This document shows, piece after piece, positions 1 to 9,546 of a stretch of 64,000 nucleotides of DNA. Origin of the DNA: Hyaloraphidium curvatum (lineage: Eukaryota > Monoblepharomycota > Hyaloraphidiomycetes > Hyaloraphidiales > Hyaloraphidiaceae); contig JAIVFI010000030.1 of assembly GCA_025558095.1 (NCBI GenBank), positions 525,909 to 589,908 of the forward strand, given 5' to 3'. A program made the position numbers and the translations under genes. The notes under the pieces were generated by a model, which worked only from the letters and a program-made list of their open reading frames with translations, had not been told where the DNA came from and searched no databases. How positions within the stretch are numbered: position 1 is the first letter of the stretch; each line of letters opens with the position of its first letter.

Positions 1-571
1 TCGCTGCGAGGGATCGCGACGCCGCGACGCCGCAGCCGAAAAGGGACAAACGGGTAAAGGGACCCCGGGCACCGCACGAACGCGAACACTCCCCTACCAA
101 AACGCTACAAAAAAGTACAACTTCGCCGTCCTTTTGCGCTCGGGTGCGCGCTGCTCCTCGGATTTCGGTGGAGGACGTCCATGAGTCTGGGGGACGCGAC
201 CGACACCGCCACGCGGAGGTCCCGGCCTCCCATTGCACCTCCCGCACCTTTCATCGCCGTAATCATGGGTGCCTTCCGGCGCCCAGGACCTGGGAGCAGG
301 CTCGAGTTCTTGGCCAGCGGGAGAAGGATATGGTGGCGATGATGGCGTGCCACGCGGGGACAGCCGGGGTGAACGACCGACGTGCACAATATGAGCTTTA
401 TTACAACCGTAGGAACAAAGGGAACAAGAAGCTCCCCTCACAATGCCAAACGCTCCAATGGTGCTTGCATCCGCGCCTGCCCATTCGAGTTGTGCGTGGC
501 AAGCCTTCGAAAGACAATGCTTCAGTGCGGCAGAACTGCAGCCGTACCAGTGCAGTATGCAAGACGTAGAC
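1..571. other. No supported gene
   Basis: I see no reading frame here with convincing protein character. Open frames exist on both strands but look like the GC-rich background. The stretch may hold the 3' UTR or a last exon of the Cys-rich gene to its right, whose end is not certain. Confidence 0.4.
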
Positions 572-1462
572 TCACGCCCCCCGAGCCCGTCCCCGGTGCT
601 GCCCCGGAGCACGCCGCACGGGCCCGGCCGACCGTGTCTCGGCGAGCGGCAGCCTCGCCCCCGCCCTCTTTTCCCCCGAGGGCAAGAACTCCAGCCTCCC
701 CCTGACCCACCCGAGCGCGCGCTCCCGGCACTTCCCGGCCATGCAGGTGGGCGCCGCGTAGAGCTCGAAGTCGCAGAACCGCCCGCCCCACGGCCTCAAC
801 CACGACGGCGCGGCGAGGATCCTGGCCGCGGGGTGGCCGCACGTGATGCAGTTGCGCGGGCGCCGGCGGATGACCTCGTCTTCGACGGCCGTGCGGGCGG
901 CGTCGAAGGCCATCCGGGTCGCCGCGGCGCGGTCCATCTCCCCCTCGGCGAGCTTGTCAACGGAGAGGTCCATGGTGCGGTCGGGTCCCAGGTCGCCGAC
1001 GGTGCGATCGACCCACTCCTCGCCGGCGACGCGCGGGTAGACGCCGAACTGCACCGAGAACACCTTCTGCGGGGGCATGCCCTCGAACATGCACCGCACC
1101 ACGAGCCTCTCGAACACCCGTGCCAGCTCTGCGGCCCGCTTCTCGCACCCGGGCTTCCCGGAGCAGGCCGGCCACGCGTAGCTGATCTCGTTGCCGCCGC
1201 CGACCTCCTCGGGCAGCGCGACGGTGGCGCATGCCCACTCGGCGTGGCCGCCCGAGGGCAGCTGTCCGAGCGGCGCGCGGCAGGCTACGCAGACCCGCTC
1301 GGCGGGGTCGAGCGCGAGCAGCGCGGTTTGCTGCAGCCCCCGAACGGCGCCGTCGATCTCGTTCTCGGCGGGGGTGCGGGCCCCGCGCCGCGCGGCGACC
1401 TCGGCCGACGCCGAAACCCACCCATCGCGGACCGCGCAGGCGAGTAGCACCGTGATGCGCAT
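572..1462 (-). CDS. Cysteine-rich protein with two repeated Zn-type motifs, function unknown
   Basis: I do not recognise this family. The frame is open further upstream, but the Met at 1462 (MRITVLL) starts the well-formed part, giving about 296 residues. Two halves carry the same layout: CVAC, then about 40 residues, then a YAWPAC...C cluster in the first half; CITCG, then FCDFELYAAPTC...C in the second. This looks like a duplicated zinc-binding module; metal binding is inferred from the Cys spacing only. No signal peptide or membrane segment is visible. The last ~30 residues are Arg/Ala-rich and could be intronic, so the 3' end is uncertain. The next gene to the right is on the same strand. 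Confidence 0.55.
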   Translation of the reverse strand: MRITVLLACAVRDGWVSASAEVAARRGARTPAENEIDGAVRGLQQTALLALDPAERVCVACRAPLGQLPSGGHAEWACATVALPEEVGGGNEISYAWPACSGKPGCEKRAAELARVFERLVVRCMFEGMPPQKVFSVQFGVYPRVAGEEWVDRTVGDLGPDRTMDLSVDKLAEGEMDRAAATRMAFDAARTAVEDEVIRRRPRNCITCGHPAARILAAPSWLRPWGGRFCDFELYAAPTCMAGKCRERALGWVRGRLEFLPSGEKRAGARLPLAETRSAGPVRRAPGQHRGRARGA

Positions 1463-1984
1463 CTGGCTCGCTGGGTGCGGGCGCTGGTGGGCCGCTGGGA
1501 GGGGCGATGGCGGCGGGACCGGCGTCACGATTGTCGCGATGGACGCAGTTCGCTCCGGATTCCCCCACATCGGGGTCCTCCGATCCCGCGATCCCCACCG
1601 GCCCCACGCGTCCCGGTCGTGCTTTCCGAGACGGACCGGCGCGGACCGGCGATCGGATCCAGGGTTGGACCAAGGTCGTGGCGCCAGCCGTGCCAGTTGC
1701 TTGCAAAGACATCAACCACTCCGATCAGTACACCTCCGGCGCCCGGACCTCCGGCCCCCGCCCCCGAGCTCGGCCGCGCACCACCCCGGGGGGTTTCCGC
1801 GCGCGGCGTCATGGGGGGCTCCACGGGCCTCGCGGTCCGCCGCCTTCCACCGATCCGGCTACCGCGCAGGGGACGGGCGGGAACACGCGTCCCTTGCGAC
1901 GTTGCGCATGACGGGCAATACCGCGCCTTCGAGCGGGGTGGGCGCGCCGACCGGGATCTCCCTTTGCGCGCCGACGGGGTCAGC

Positions 1985-2640
1985 ATTCCCGCTCCCGACC
2001 GCGCGGCCGGGGCGACGACCCACGGGTGCGAAAACTCGGGCGACGAGTTCCAGCCGACCACCAGCGCGCCGCCCATCGTCGCCTGCTCCCGCGAGAGGTC
2101 GCCCCCGTGGCGGGCGGAGGCGTCGGCGGCGCGGGCGTCCAGGGCGGGGTCGGAGGGCGGTGCGAGCTTGCGGAGGGTGCCGTCGCCGACGGCGCGGAAG
2201 AATGCTGCGGGGTTGTGGGAGCCGGGGTTAGTAGCGGGAGGGAAGGGGTGGGAGGGGACGGACCGAGGTCGAGGTCGAGGAAGACGTCCGCGCCCCAGGC
2301 GTCCGCGAAGCCGTCCAGCCCGTCCTCGTCGGCGACGATTGCCTGCACATCATCGGAAGGCGAGTCAGACCCGGATTTCGGCGGGAGGGAACGGCAGGTA
2401 CCCACCACCACGCGGAACCCCAGCTCCTCCATCTCGCCCCTCCGCTCGGCCTGCCAAACAGTAAGCCCCCATTTCCTCCGTCCAGAGGTCGATTCCACCC
2501 ACCCAGCGCGCCGCGTCCTCCCTGCACAAGCAGCACCTGCCGCCGCCGTCAGCCCCGCGGAGTGTCTCCCTCCGGCGCACCCACCCCGCCCGGCGCACCA
2601 CCAGCGCGCCCACCGGCCCCGCCGCGCACAGCTCCCCCGC
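1985..2640 (-). CDS. PRXL2/FAM213-like redox protein (AhpC/TSA2 domain), multi-exon
   Basis: Exon reading on the minus strand gives a thioredoxin-fold AhpC/TSA2 protein of the PRXL2 (FAM213) type, which are redox proteins related to peroxiredoxins. Supported pieces are: up to 2585 (ALVVRRAG), 2503-2536 (CCLCREDAARW), 2406-2450 (AERRGEMEELGFRVV), 2264-2342 (AIVADEDGLDGFADAWG) and a last exon from 2204 downward (AFFRAVGDG, later GGALVVGWNSS). Phases match at every junction. Introns use GTGGGT donors; the one at 2205-2263 has a perfect TACTAAC branch point. CCLC is at the place of the family's redox motif (RRPGCFLCREEA in animal members). The first exon and the 3' end are unresolved: there is an in-frame stop just upstream of 2740, and the final frame stays open past where the family usually ends. 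Confidence 0.62.
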
Positions 2641-3230
2641 GGTCGCGGACGCCTCCCCGCGCCCCCGCAGGAGGCGCAGCCGGCCCGGCCGGTCGGGGAC
2701 CAGGCCGCGCTTCAGCGGGGGCCAGCGGAGGAGGCGCGGGTCGACTCAGACCATCGGGGGAGGAGAGGGGGGAAGGGGAAGAAGGAAGTGGTTTGCGAGG
2801 GGAAAGGAGGCGGGGAGGGTTCCCTGCGCCCGGGAAGACGGTCGGTGTGGGGGGGTTGCTTACGGAGCAGCGGGCCGGCGTCGTTGCCACATCCCGCCAG
2901 CTGGCCTGCCCAAGGCAATCCAACCTCCACCGCCCTCCGTATTGCCCGAATTGACTTCCGAGGCCGGCGCTTTGGCGGCGGTTGGTGGGAGGCCCAGGGA
3001 CCGAGCCCGGCCGATCCAACCCCACCGCGTTGCCCGCGGCTCGACCGAAACGCCGAGCGAGGCGATCCCGCGGGTGGCAATGCGTTGAGAATGACGAATG
3101 CTTCTCCGGCGCTGCGACTGATGTCCCGGTCCGATCGATCGGCCTGCCGGATACACGCCTCGCCCGCGGGCCATCCGTCACTCACGCGCCCCCAACCCCG
3201 TTCAGAGTCACCTCCCCCCTCCTCTCCGCC

Positions 3231-3932
3231 ATGTTCCGCCCGCTGCTCCCGCTCCTCCGCCCTCTGCGCGCCCCGCCCGCCGCCCTCCGCGCCGTCCCCT
3301 TCCGCCCGCTCTCCGCCACCGCGCGCCTCCTCGCGCGCCCGCGCGGCGCGCAGCTCGCCGCGCTGCGCACGCTGGACCTCGCCGCGGACCCCGACACGCT
3401 CATACTGGCGCTGTCGGACGCCCCGCGGGACATGGACCGCGACGCGTTCGCCGGCTTCGCGGCGGCGGTGGGGGTCAAGGACGCCGCGCGCGCCGCCGCG
3501 CTGTTCCAGGTCCCCTCTCGCTACCTCCCCCCAACCGTTGCGTTCTAACGCGTTGCATCGGCAGATATTCGACGCCGACCGCTCCGGCCGCGTGTCGCGG
3601 GCCGAGCTCGGCGCGGGGCTGTCGGCGGTGATGCACGCCGGGCCGGCGGAGCGGAGGCGGGCGGTGTTCCGCTCGTGGGACCTGGACGGGAACGGGAAGC
3701 TGAGCTTGGAGGAATTCGAGGAGGTGCGTGGCCGGCCGGGTGCCTGCCCGGTGCCGGGGGTTCGGGTGGGACTGATCCGTCGCCCGTGGGGCAGGCGCTC
3801 GCGTTCCTGGACCCCGACGCGGACCCTGCCAAGGCGAGCCAGCAGCACGGGGAGCTCTTTGCGTCGCTGGACACGGACGGCGACGGGATGGTGGACCTGG
3901 CAGAGTTCGAGCGCGGGGTGGCGGGCAGGTGA
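3231..3932 (+). CDS. EF-hand Ca2+-binding protein, probably mitochondrial
   Basis: Three exons, 3231-3509, 3565-3723 and 3795-3932, join in phase to 191 residues. The first ~45 residues are rich in Arg, Leu, Pro and Ala with no acidic residue early on, as in a mitochondrial presequence (inference). Three EF-hand loops can be read: FDADRSGRVSRAE, WDLDGNGKLSLEE and LDTDGDGMVDLAE. The second and third have canonical Asp/Asn/Gly spacing. Intron 1 has a TTCTAAC branch point and a GGCAG acceptor; intron 2 has a GTGCGT donor and CTGATC before GGCAG. The neighbours give no functional link. The start is the first ATG of the frame and sits right after a pyrimidine-rich leader. Confidence 0.82.
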
Positions 3933-4285
3933 TCCCGCCCTGGGGCGGGGAGCAGCCGGCCAGTCGGCGATCGCGGATACAGACTGCCGGAGAGGTGACG
4001 ATGGAGACGAGCGGGGGCGGTGATCGCGCCGGAGAGGCCGCTGGGCGGCGGGCATCACCGTCGTTCCCGTGGAAGAGCTTCGGCCGGACTAAGGGGCGGG
4101 CGATCCCGCCATAGAATCCCGCATCGGACCCATGCCTGTTCCATTCTTCCTCTATGTTTTGGATTGCGCCCTTTTGCCCGGACGCCTCCTGCGGCCCAGG
4201 GCAGCTCAGGGACGCCGCACCCTTACCCCCCGCCCTTGGACCCTCGCCGTCTCCCGCACCCCCAACGCCCGCGAATCCCGCCGCA

Positions 4286-5151
4286 ATGTCCGACGATCCG
4301 CTCGCGAAGCAGTCCGAAGACGCGTGGGACGCGCTGGGGGCGCCGAAGAAGGAGGGGGAGGCGGAGAAGGGGGAGGGGGAGGTGGCCGACGCTGCGGGGG
4401 CGGAGGGGGCCGCGGGGGAGGGGAAGGAGGGAGCCGAGCCCGCCACGGAGGAGAAGAAGGAGGAGGCGAGCGAGGTGCCGGCTGATGAGGCGAAACCCGC
4501 GGAGGAACCCGCCGCGGAGGAGCCCGCAAAGGAAGAACCCGCCGCGGCCGACGGCGCCGCCGCCGACGCCCCCAAGCCCGCCGAGGAACCCAAGCCCGCC
4601 GCGGAAGAGAAACCCGCGGCGCCCGTTGCCGCCGCCGCCGCGCCGCCGGCCAAGAAGGTGGGCCCGCCGGTCCGATCGCCCGCCGTCTTCCCGGGAGACT
4701 GACCAACCCCTCCCGCCGCCCTGCGCAGTACGCCCCGCCGCCTCCGAAGCCCGCTCCGGCCGCCGCCGCCGCTCCTGCACCTGCTGCCGCCCCTCCGGCC
4801 GCCGCCCCCGCCCCGGAGCCCAAGAAGTACGCGCCCCCTCCCGCGAGGCCTGCGCCCGCCCCCGCCGCTGCCCCTGTGGCCGCCGCCGCCGCCGCCGCCC
4901 CGGCGCCCGCGACGTTCGCCCCGCCGCCCCGCCCTCCTCCGGCTCAAGCTGCCCCGGTTCACGCCCAGGCGTACGCGGCGCCGCCGGTGCACCAAGCCCC
5001 GCCCGCCGCCGCGCCGCCCCCGGCCCAGGCGTACGCCGCGCCGCCGGTTCAAGTTGCTGCCGCCCCGGTGCCTGCGCCTGCGCCTGCTGCGGCTGCTCCC
5101 CAGATCCAGAACCGTGGGCTCCCGACGCCTCAACCCCGCGACTTTAGCTGA
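4286..5151 (+). CDS. Ala/Pro/Glu-rich low-complexity protein
   Basis: Two exons, 4286-4657 and 4729-5151, give about 264 residues. The N-terminus (MSDDPLAKQSEDAWDALGAP) is the only non-repetitive part. The rest of exon 1 is Glu/Lys/Ala-rich with repeated KPAEEP-type units; exon 2 is Ala/Pro-rich with two copies of an AQAYAAPPV unit. No folded domain is visible and the protein is likely disordered. The intron has a GTGGGC donor, a CTGACC branch site and a GCGCAG acceptor. The stop codon is followed at once by an 18-C run. The function is unknown. A scaffold or coat-associated role would fit the composition, but nothing proves it. Confidence 0.6.
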
Positions 5152-5169
5152 CCCCCCCCCCCCCCCCCC
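5152..5169. repeat. Homopolymer run of 18 C
   Basis: The run lies directly after the TGA of the low-complexity gene and before the next small gene. It is prone to slippage and to sequencing error. Confidence 0.95.
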
Positions 5170-5261
5170 GATCACAGGCAACAAGAACCCGCCCACCTCC
5201 CTCCCCGCCGGTCGCCAGCCCCTCGTCGGTCCTCCTCCCATCCACAAGTTCTGGTGTTTAA

Positions 5262-5684
5262 ATGGGTATCCCCCTGCCGCTTCCCATGGCGATTGCTGAC
5301 ATCCCGTGCAGTCTGCGCCGCCAAGGGGACCTTCCGCGGGGGGCCCTGCCCGCAGTGCGGCGGCGGCGGCCTGGTCGACTGCTGGTCGATGAACCTCATC
5401 CCGATCCCGGGGAGCGTCAAGTGCGAGTACTGCAAGGGCGATGGTGGGCCGCTCTGCTCCGCGTTTCGCAGGAGCGCTGAGCCCCCCTTGCCTCCCGCCA
5501 AGGCGTCCTCAACCCCGGCGACCTCGAGGACGCCGGCCTCGCGCAGTCCCTGCACCAGGGCATCCTGTCCTCGGACCCGAGGCTCAACTACTGCGACGTG
5601 TGCTACGGCCTGGGGTACGCCGCGCCCGAGGGCGCCGAGATGGACGCGCTGGCGTTCGCAAAGATGCGGGACGGGATGAAGTGA
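5262..5684 (+). CDS. Small protein with CxxC zinc-type motifs
   Basis: Three exons, 5262-5265 (ATG plus one base), 5312-5443 and 5503-5684, join in phase to 105 residues. It contains CPQCGGGG, then CEYCKGDG about 30 residues later, and CDVCYGLGY in the last exon. The CxxCxGxG-like units recall the zinc-binding repeats of DnaJ proteins, but there is no J domain. The first intron has a GTATCC donor, a TGCTGAC branch site and a GTGCAG acceptor. The second needs an AAG acceptor, which is less usual. The tiny first exon is the weakest part of the model. The role is not known. Confidence 0.6.
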
Positions 5685-5914
5685 GCGGACGGGGAAACGC
5701 CGGGGAAGGCTCCGTCGATCGAGTGTCTTGCGTCAATGCTTTGTAGCCTTTGGCAAAGTCAGGTTCATTTCTCCCTTGCCACGTCGCTATGCTAGCGCCG
5801 CCCCTGTTCCCACCGATCGCTTGCACCGCCACGCAGTCCAGCATCGCCCAGTAAGGAGAGCAACGCACGCCACCCACGTTCTAGCTTGGGGGTAGGGTTT
5901 CGGTGTCCTTCGCT

Positions 5915-6517
5915 TTAGGACGAATCGGGGCAGGTTGCCGGGCTCTTCGCCATGAACTTCTCATCCGACCCGCCCGCGGTGAAGGTGCACGGGCTCCCGA
6001 AGAGGGAGCAGAACGACGAGGCGTACAAGTAGAAATGGCACGACGTGTCGGCGTTGCATGCGGCGGCGCAGTCCGCCTCGCTCTTGCTCCCCCCGCCCGG
6101 GATCTCGTCCTCGGTGCAGAATCCATCGGAGCACTGCGTGTAGGTCGGTTCTGCAGGTCCCGGCCCATGAACGTCCGTGTCTGCGGGACCGTTGCCACCT
6201 GCCTCACCGTAGCGCCTGTAGAGGGTCCCGAGGCCGCCGTACTCTACGCAGGCGACGGAGCCTTCGGGGCTCCCGGGGAAGCCGTACTCGCTGCACGGCG
6301 CGTCAGTCGCGGGGGCCACCCCAGTCGATTGGCACCCCACGAGCGCGGGGACGTCGCGTTCCGGGCCTGGCAAAGCAGGTTCCAGGCCCGACGGCGCCGC
6401 CCCATCCGTGAATCCATCCGGTTCCAGAAATACCTCGGCTACGCCCCGCGTGGCACGCCACAGCAGCGGTGGGCTATAGTGGGCGGACCTGGCCCCGCCA
6501 AGCAATCGAAGCGGCAC
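5915..6517 (-). CDS. Cys-rich protein with Apple/PAN-like C-terminus
   Basis: The frame gives 200 residues. The C-terminal ~70 residues read like an Apple/PAN or related disulfide module: GGSKSEADCAAACNADTSCH, then FCSLFGSPC and a last Cys near the end. Such domains bind proteins or sugars, usually outside the cell. The N-terminus of this frame has no signal peptide, so a short upstream exon is probably missing and the start is doubtful. It is divergently placed to the secreted-protein gene at 6570, and only about 50 bases separate the two, so the starts may share a promoter. Confidence 0.5.
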   Translation of the reverse strand: MPLRLLGGARSAHYSPPLLWRATRGVAEVFLEPDGFTDGAAPSGLEPALPGPERDVPALVGCQSTGVAPATDAPCSEYGFPGSPEGSVACVEYGGLGTLYRRYGEAGGNGPADTDVHGPGPAEPTYTQCSDGFCTEDEIPGGGSKSEADCAAACNADTSCHFYLYASSFCSLFGSPCTFTAGGSDEKFMAKSPATCPDSS

Positions 6518-6569
6518 TCACTCGGCGCCGCACTTCTCCGCCGCAGCCCACCTCACACTCCAGCACACC

Positions 6570-7082
6570 ATGCGCCCTAGTGTCCTCCATCTCGTGCTCG
6601 CCCTGGCCTCCACGGCCGCTCTTGCTTCGGTGCTCCCCTCAGCATCGGCCTGGTGCATCTACAACACGGGGACGGAGGCCGTCTCCGTGTGGGACACTTA
6701 CCGTGTGGGCGTGGACGGCCTCATGAACGCCGACAGCTCGTGGACGCTGACGTGCACTTGCGACTCTTCGAAAGACTTCCAGGGCACGATCCAGCCCGGC
6801 GGCAAGGCGTGCTGGTTCCAGGGCTGAACGGGGCCGTACTGCGCGCAGGAGCAGTTCCTCGTCGCACCCGGGGAGTTTTCGGGATCCGGCTGCTTCGATA
6901 CCACGGAGGTCTTCCAGATCAACTTGCTATCGGGGTACGGGGTGGCACTGGACTATGGCGCGCAGACCGCGGCTCTGTACCTCAATGGGGCATGCCAAGG
7001 CGTGACGCAGGGGGGCGATGTCGTTGCTCTTGTTGCCGTCGATACCAAGTACGCACAGGGTTGCGGGTTGTCCTACAGATAG
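6570..7082 (+). pseudogene. Secreted Cys-rich protein interrupted by an in-frame TGA
   Basis: A clear signal peptide (MRPSVLHLVLALASTAALAS, cleavage near PSASA-W) starts a 170-codon frame ending at TAG 7080-7082. Codon 86 (6825-6827) is TGA, but the same frame continues with protein-like sequence containing spaced Cys residues on both sides. No GT-AG intron keeps both halves in frame. The family context suggests Trp at the stop (CWFQG-stop-TGPYC), so a single TGG-to-TGA change would explain it. Other genes here end with TGA, so the code is standard. Readthrough or selenocysteine is possible but unsupported; no SECIS was identified. Confidence 0.6.
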
Positions 7083-7228
7083 CGCGCGGAAGGGACTCTA
7101 ATGGAAGGACTTGACGTACCCTGTATTCTCGTCCCGTTCCTAATGCCTTTTCCGCGCGATCAATCCGCTCCGCAACCCAGTCCAGCCTTCTGGCTCGCGA
7201 AGGCGCACCCAAGTGCCCAGCCCAGCAG

Positions 7229-8347
7229 TCACGTATGCTCGCGCAACAGCCTCACTTCAACCCTCGGATCCGACCGCCAGGCCTCCTCGGCCGCCTTCGC
7301 CGTGCCCCACAGGGACACCCGAACCTGCATGGTGCTCGGCAGAGCGGCCAGCGCCTCCCTGATCGCGGCGTGCGCCTCCGGTCCTTCGTCGACGGCGTTT
7401 GGTCCGGGGATACCATCGTCTTCGTCCGACAGGTCCCTGCCGACGACCATCTCCAGCTTGCGAACCGAGTGTGGCACGGCCCAGACCTTGTCCACAGCTC
7501 CGCCCGTGTCCCGCGACTCGATCCGCAGCTCGACCAGGTCCCGGATGCGGCGGAGGACCAGCAGCTCCTGCATGGTCATGTCGCAGTCGTCGATCACCAG
7601 CGACCGCATCCGGATCTCCGCGAAAAGCGCCACGTCGTGGAGAAAGTCCGGGCGAGCCCACACGGCGCCGAGTTTTGCAGCCAGCCCCGGTCGCGCAGAG
7701 ATCAGCGCCCCGTCGACGAGATCGAGGGAGAGCTCCTCGAAGCCCGGCAGCGACTCCAGCGCCTGGAGCAGCTCGCCTCCTCCGGTCGCAAAGGGGTCTC
7801 CGACGAACGGTCGGCAGAGAAACCTCAGCCTCGCCTTGCGCAGGAGCGGCAGTCCCGCGGCGATTGCCTCGGCTGGGACCGGTCCGTCCACCCTCGGAAT
7901 CCACTTCAAGTCCAGCGAGCACAGGTTGCGAGCGCCGCATCGTCTAAACGTGTCCCAGAACGCCGCCCAAACCTCCGTCCAGTCGCGCTGCAGCGCCAGG
8001 GAGCGCACGGTGGGAAGGCACGCGCGGAGGAGAATCGCCTCGGCGCGGGCGCGCACAGGGTCTTCGGTCAGGCGGATGGGGGGCTTGTAGGTCAGCACGA
8101 GATCCCGGACGTGCTTGGCCCTCGCCGGGTCTCGCGCCAGTGCCTCCAAGCACGCGGGGGAAGCCCGGTCCGAGTCGATCGCGCGGAGGAGGAAGGGCTC
8201 CGTGGCAATGTAGCAGCTCTTCGACGCCCGCGCAAAGACGAAGCAGTCCGAGGGTCCCTTGGCGGACGCGTACAGATGCTCCAGGATCGGCGAGGCGAGC
8301 TCCGGAAGCAGACCGGGCATCGCTGACGTGTTAACGGTGTGGTCCAT
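7229..8347 (-). CDS. F-box/LRR-like protein
   Basis: The 372-residue protein starts at the Met at 8347 (MDHTVNTSAMPGLLPELASP); the frame is open further upstream but that part reads as leader. The motif LPELASPILEHLY near the N-terminus resembles an F-box helix, followed by Leu-rich segments such as LLRKARLRFL and LELRIESRD. F-box proteins hand substrates to SCF ubiquitin ligases; the assignment is by overall look only. No intron is needed. A diverged tandem copy, now broken, lies at 9547-10639 in the same orientation, with near-identical C-terminal coding sequence. Confidence 0.6.
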   Translation of the reverse strand: MDHTVNTSAMPGLLPELASPILEHLYASAKGPSDCFVFARASKSCYIATEPFLLRAIDSDRASPACLEALARDPARAKHVRDLVLTYKPPIRLTEDPVRARAEAILLRACLPTVRSLALQRDWTEVWAAFWDTFRRCGARNLCSLDLKWIPRVDGPVPAEAIAAGLPLLRKARLRFLCRPFVGDPFATGGGELLQALESLPGFEELSLDLVDGALISARPGLAAKLGAVWARPDFLHDVALFAEIRMRSLVIDDCDMTMQELLVLRRIRDLVELRIESRDTGGAVDKVWAVPHSVRKLEMVVGRDLSDEDDGIPGPNAVDEGPEAHAAIREALAALPSTMQVRVSLWGTAKAAEEAWRSDPRVEVRLLREHT

Positions 8348-8832
8348 CGCTGCTCGCCGACAGGATGGAAACGAAGAGACAGAGCCGAGAAAAGCGTTTT
8401 CAAGACGCAACTTTGAGCCGGCACCGTCCGAGAGGTGCAAAGTTTGCGCCGAATGGAGACGACGATGTGGATCCGAGCCACCAAGACCGAGTTGTTGTTC
8501 AATCTCAAGCTGATTGCACGGACCTGGTGAGCTCTGCCAAGAGAAATTTGCTTTTGATATGTTCAAGGATGACTTGAATTCAGAAGGCAGCACATTGGAT
8601 GGCCACAAGAAGCCGCCGTGTGATCAGCGACAACTCGCGCATTCCACGTCATCTCCTCGATTGAAAAGCACCACCGCAACCGCACTGCTCCGTCCGCTGT
8701 AGAGCGCCCGGGCAATGCGTCTCGGTCTCTACTTTCCCAGCGCCTCCCGCGACGCCTGGGTGACGCCTTCTCCCGCTGCGCTTCGATCCGACAACGACCG
8801 AGCGGGAGCCTCGCCCGTCGAGCCCGCGCGCC
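8348..8832. other. No supported gene
   Basis: This is the upstream region of the F-box-like gene (minus strand). It is less GC-rich than its surroundings. No RNA gene or clear promoter element was recognised. Confidence 0.4.
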
Positions 8833-9461
8833 GTGAGCAGGCGCTGCCGCAGGATCTCCACCCTCGCGTTCGACGCCGAGTCGCATCCCGACCCGTGCGG
8901 CCTCGTCGAGGCCCTGGCGACCTTCCGCGCCCTGCGCTGCCTCGCCACCGCCTCCTTCACCACCCTGTTCGACCAGGGATCCGAGGGCGAGCTGCTGTCC
9001 TCCCTCGCGGAGCTCCAGGCCCCATCTTCCGCCGCACCCCGGGCCGCCCATCCATCGAATGCCTCATCCTCGACGAGATGCAGTGCTCCGATCCCCACCC
9101 CGTCGCCGCGGCCGCCCTCGCCTCCCTCCCCGCGCTGCGCTTCCTCCTCCTCAATGGCCCCTTCGACGACCTCGCGCCGCCGGGGTCCCGTCCCGCCCGC
9201 GGGCAGGCGTGGCTCGCGCGCACGGGGTGGCTGCTCCCGCAGTCGGGCGAATTCCGGTGGGACGGCGGGGACATGGCGCCGGGGGACCTGCGCGGGCTGT
9301 ACGGGGAGGCGGCGTGGGACGCGTACCTCGAGGCGGCGGTGTATTCGCGGTACGAGGGGGCGTTCAGGGCCGATCCACAGACAGGAGGGGGGTACTGGAA
9401 GGGGAGGAGCAGGAGCCCGGAGGGGGTGTGCGCGGCGCCGTACTTCCCCGGGAGGGGGTAG
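8833..9461 (+). pseudogene. Frameshifted LRR/F-box-like fragment
   Basis: Two parts of what looks like one protein lie in different frames. The first (TLAFDAESHPDPCGLVEALA) is open from 8833 to about 9040. The second (PSIECLILDEMQC, LASLPALRFLLLNGPFDDL, ending YFPGRG-stop) is open in the next frame up to 9461. The switch falls near 9030-9055 and no intron of plausible size can bridge it, so a one-base indel is likely. No N-terminal F-box was found upstream, so the gene also seems 5'-truncated. The Leu spacing resembles the F-box-like genes on either side, which lie on the other strand. Confidence 0.5.
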
Positions 9462-9546
9462 ACGGGTTGGGGATGGCCGGCCGGCCGGCCGATCGATCCG
9501 TAGGAGCAACTAGCGCAAGATTCTTTCTCGTGACAAAAACCTTCGA

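Noticed and set aside
443-1447. Long plus-strand ORF (334 aa)
   Set aside because: It is the antisense shadow of the Cys-rich gene; composition is Arg/Pro/Ala-rich with no protein-like pattern.
2712-4058. 448-aa minus-strand ORF over the EF-hand gene
   Set aside because: The opposite strand encodes three clear EF-hand loops with matching splice sites; the minus frame is low complexity.
3475-5247. 590-aa minus-strand ORF rich in Gly/Arg/Ser
   Set aside because: Antisense of the Ala/Pro/Glu-rich gene; repeats on one strand force repeats on the other.
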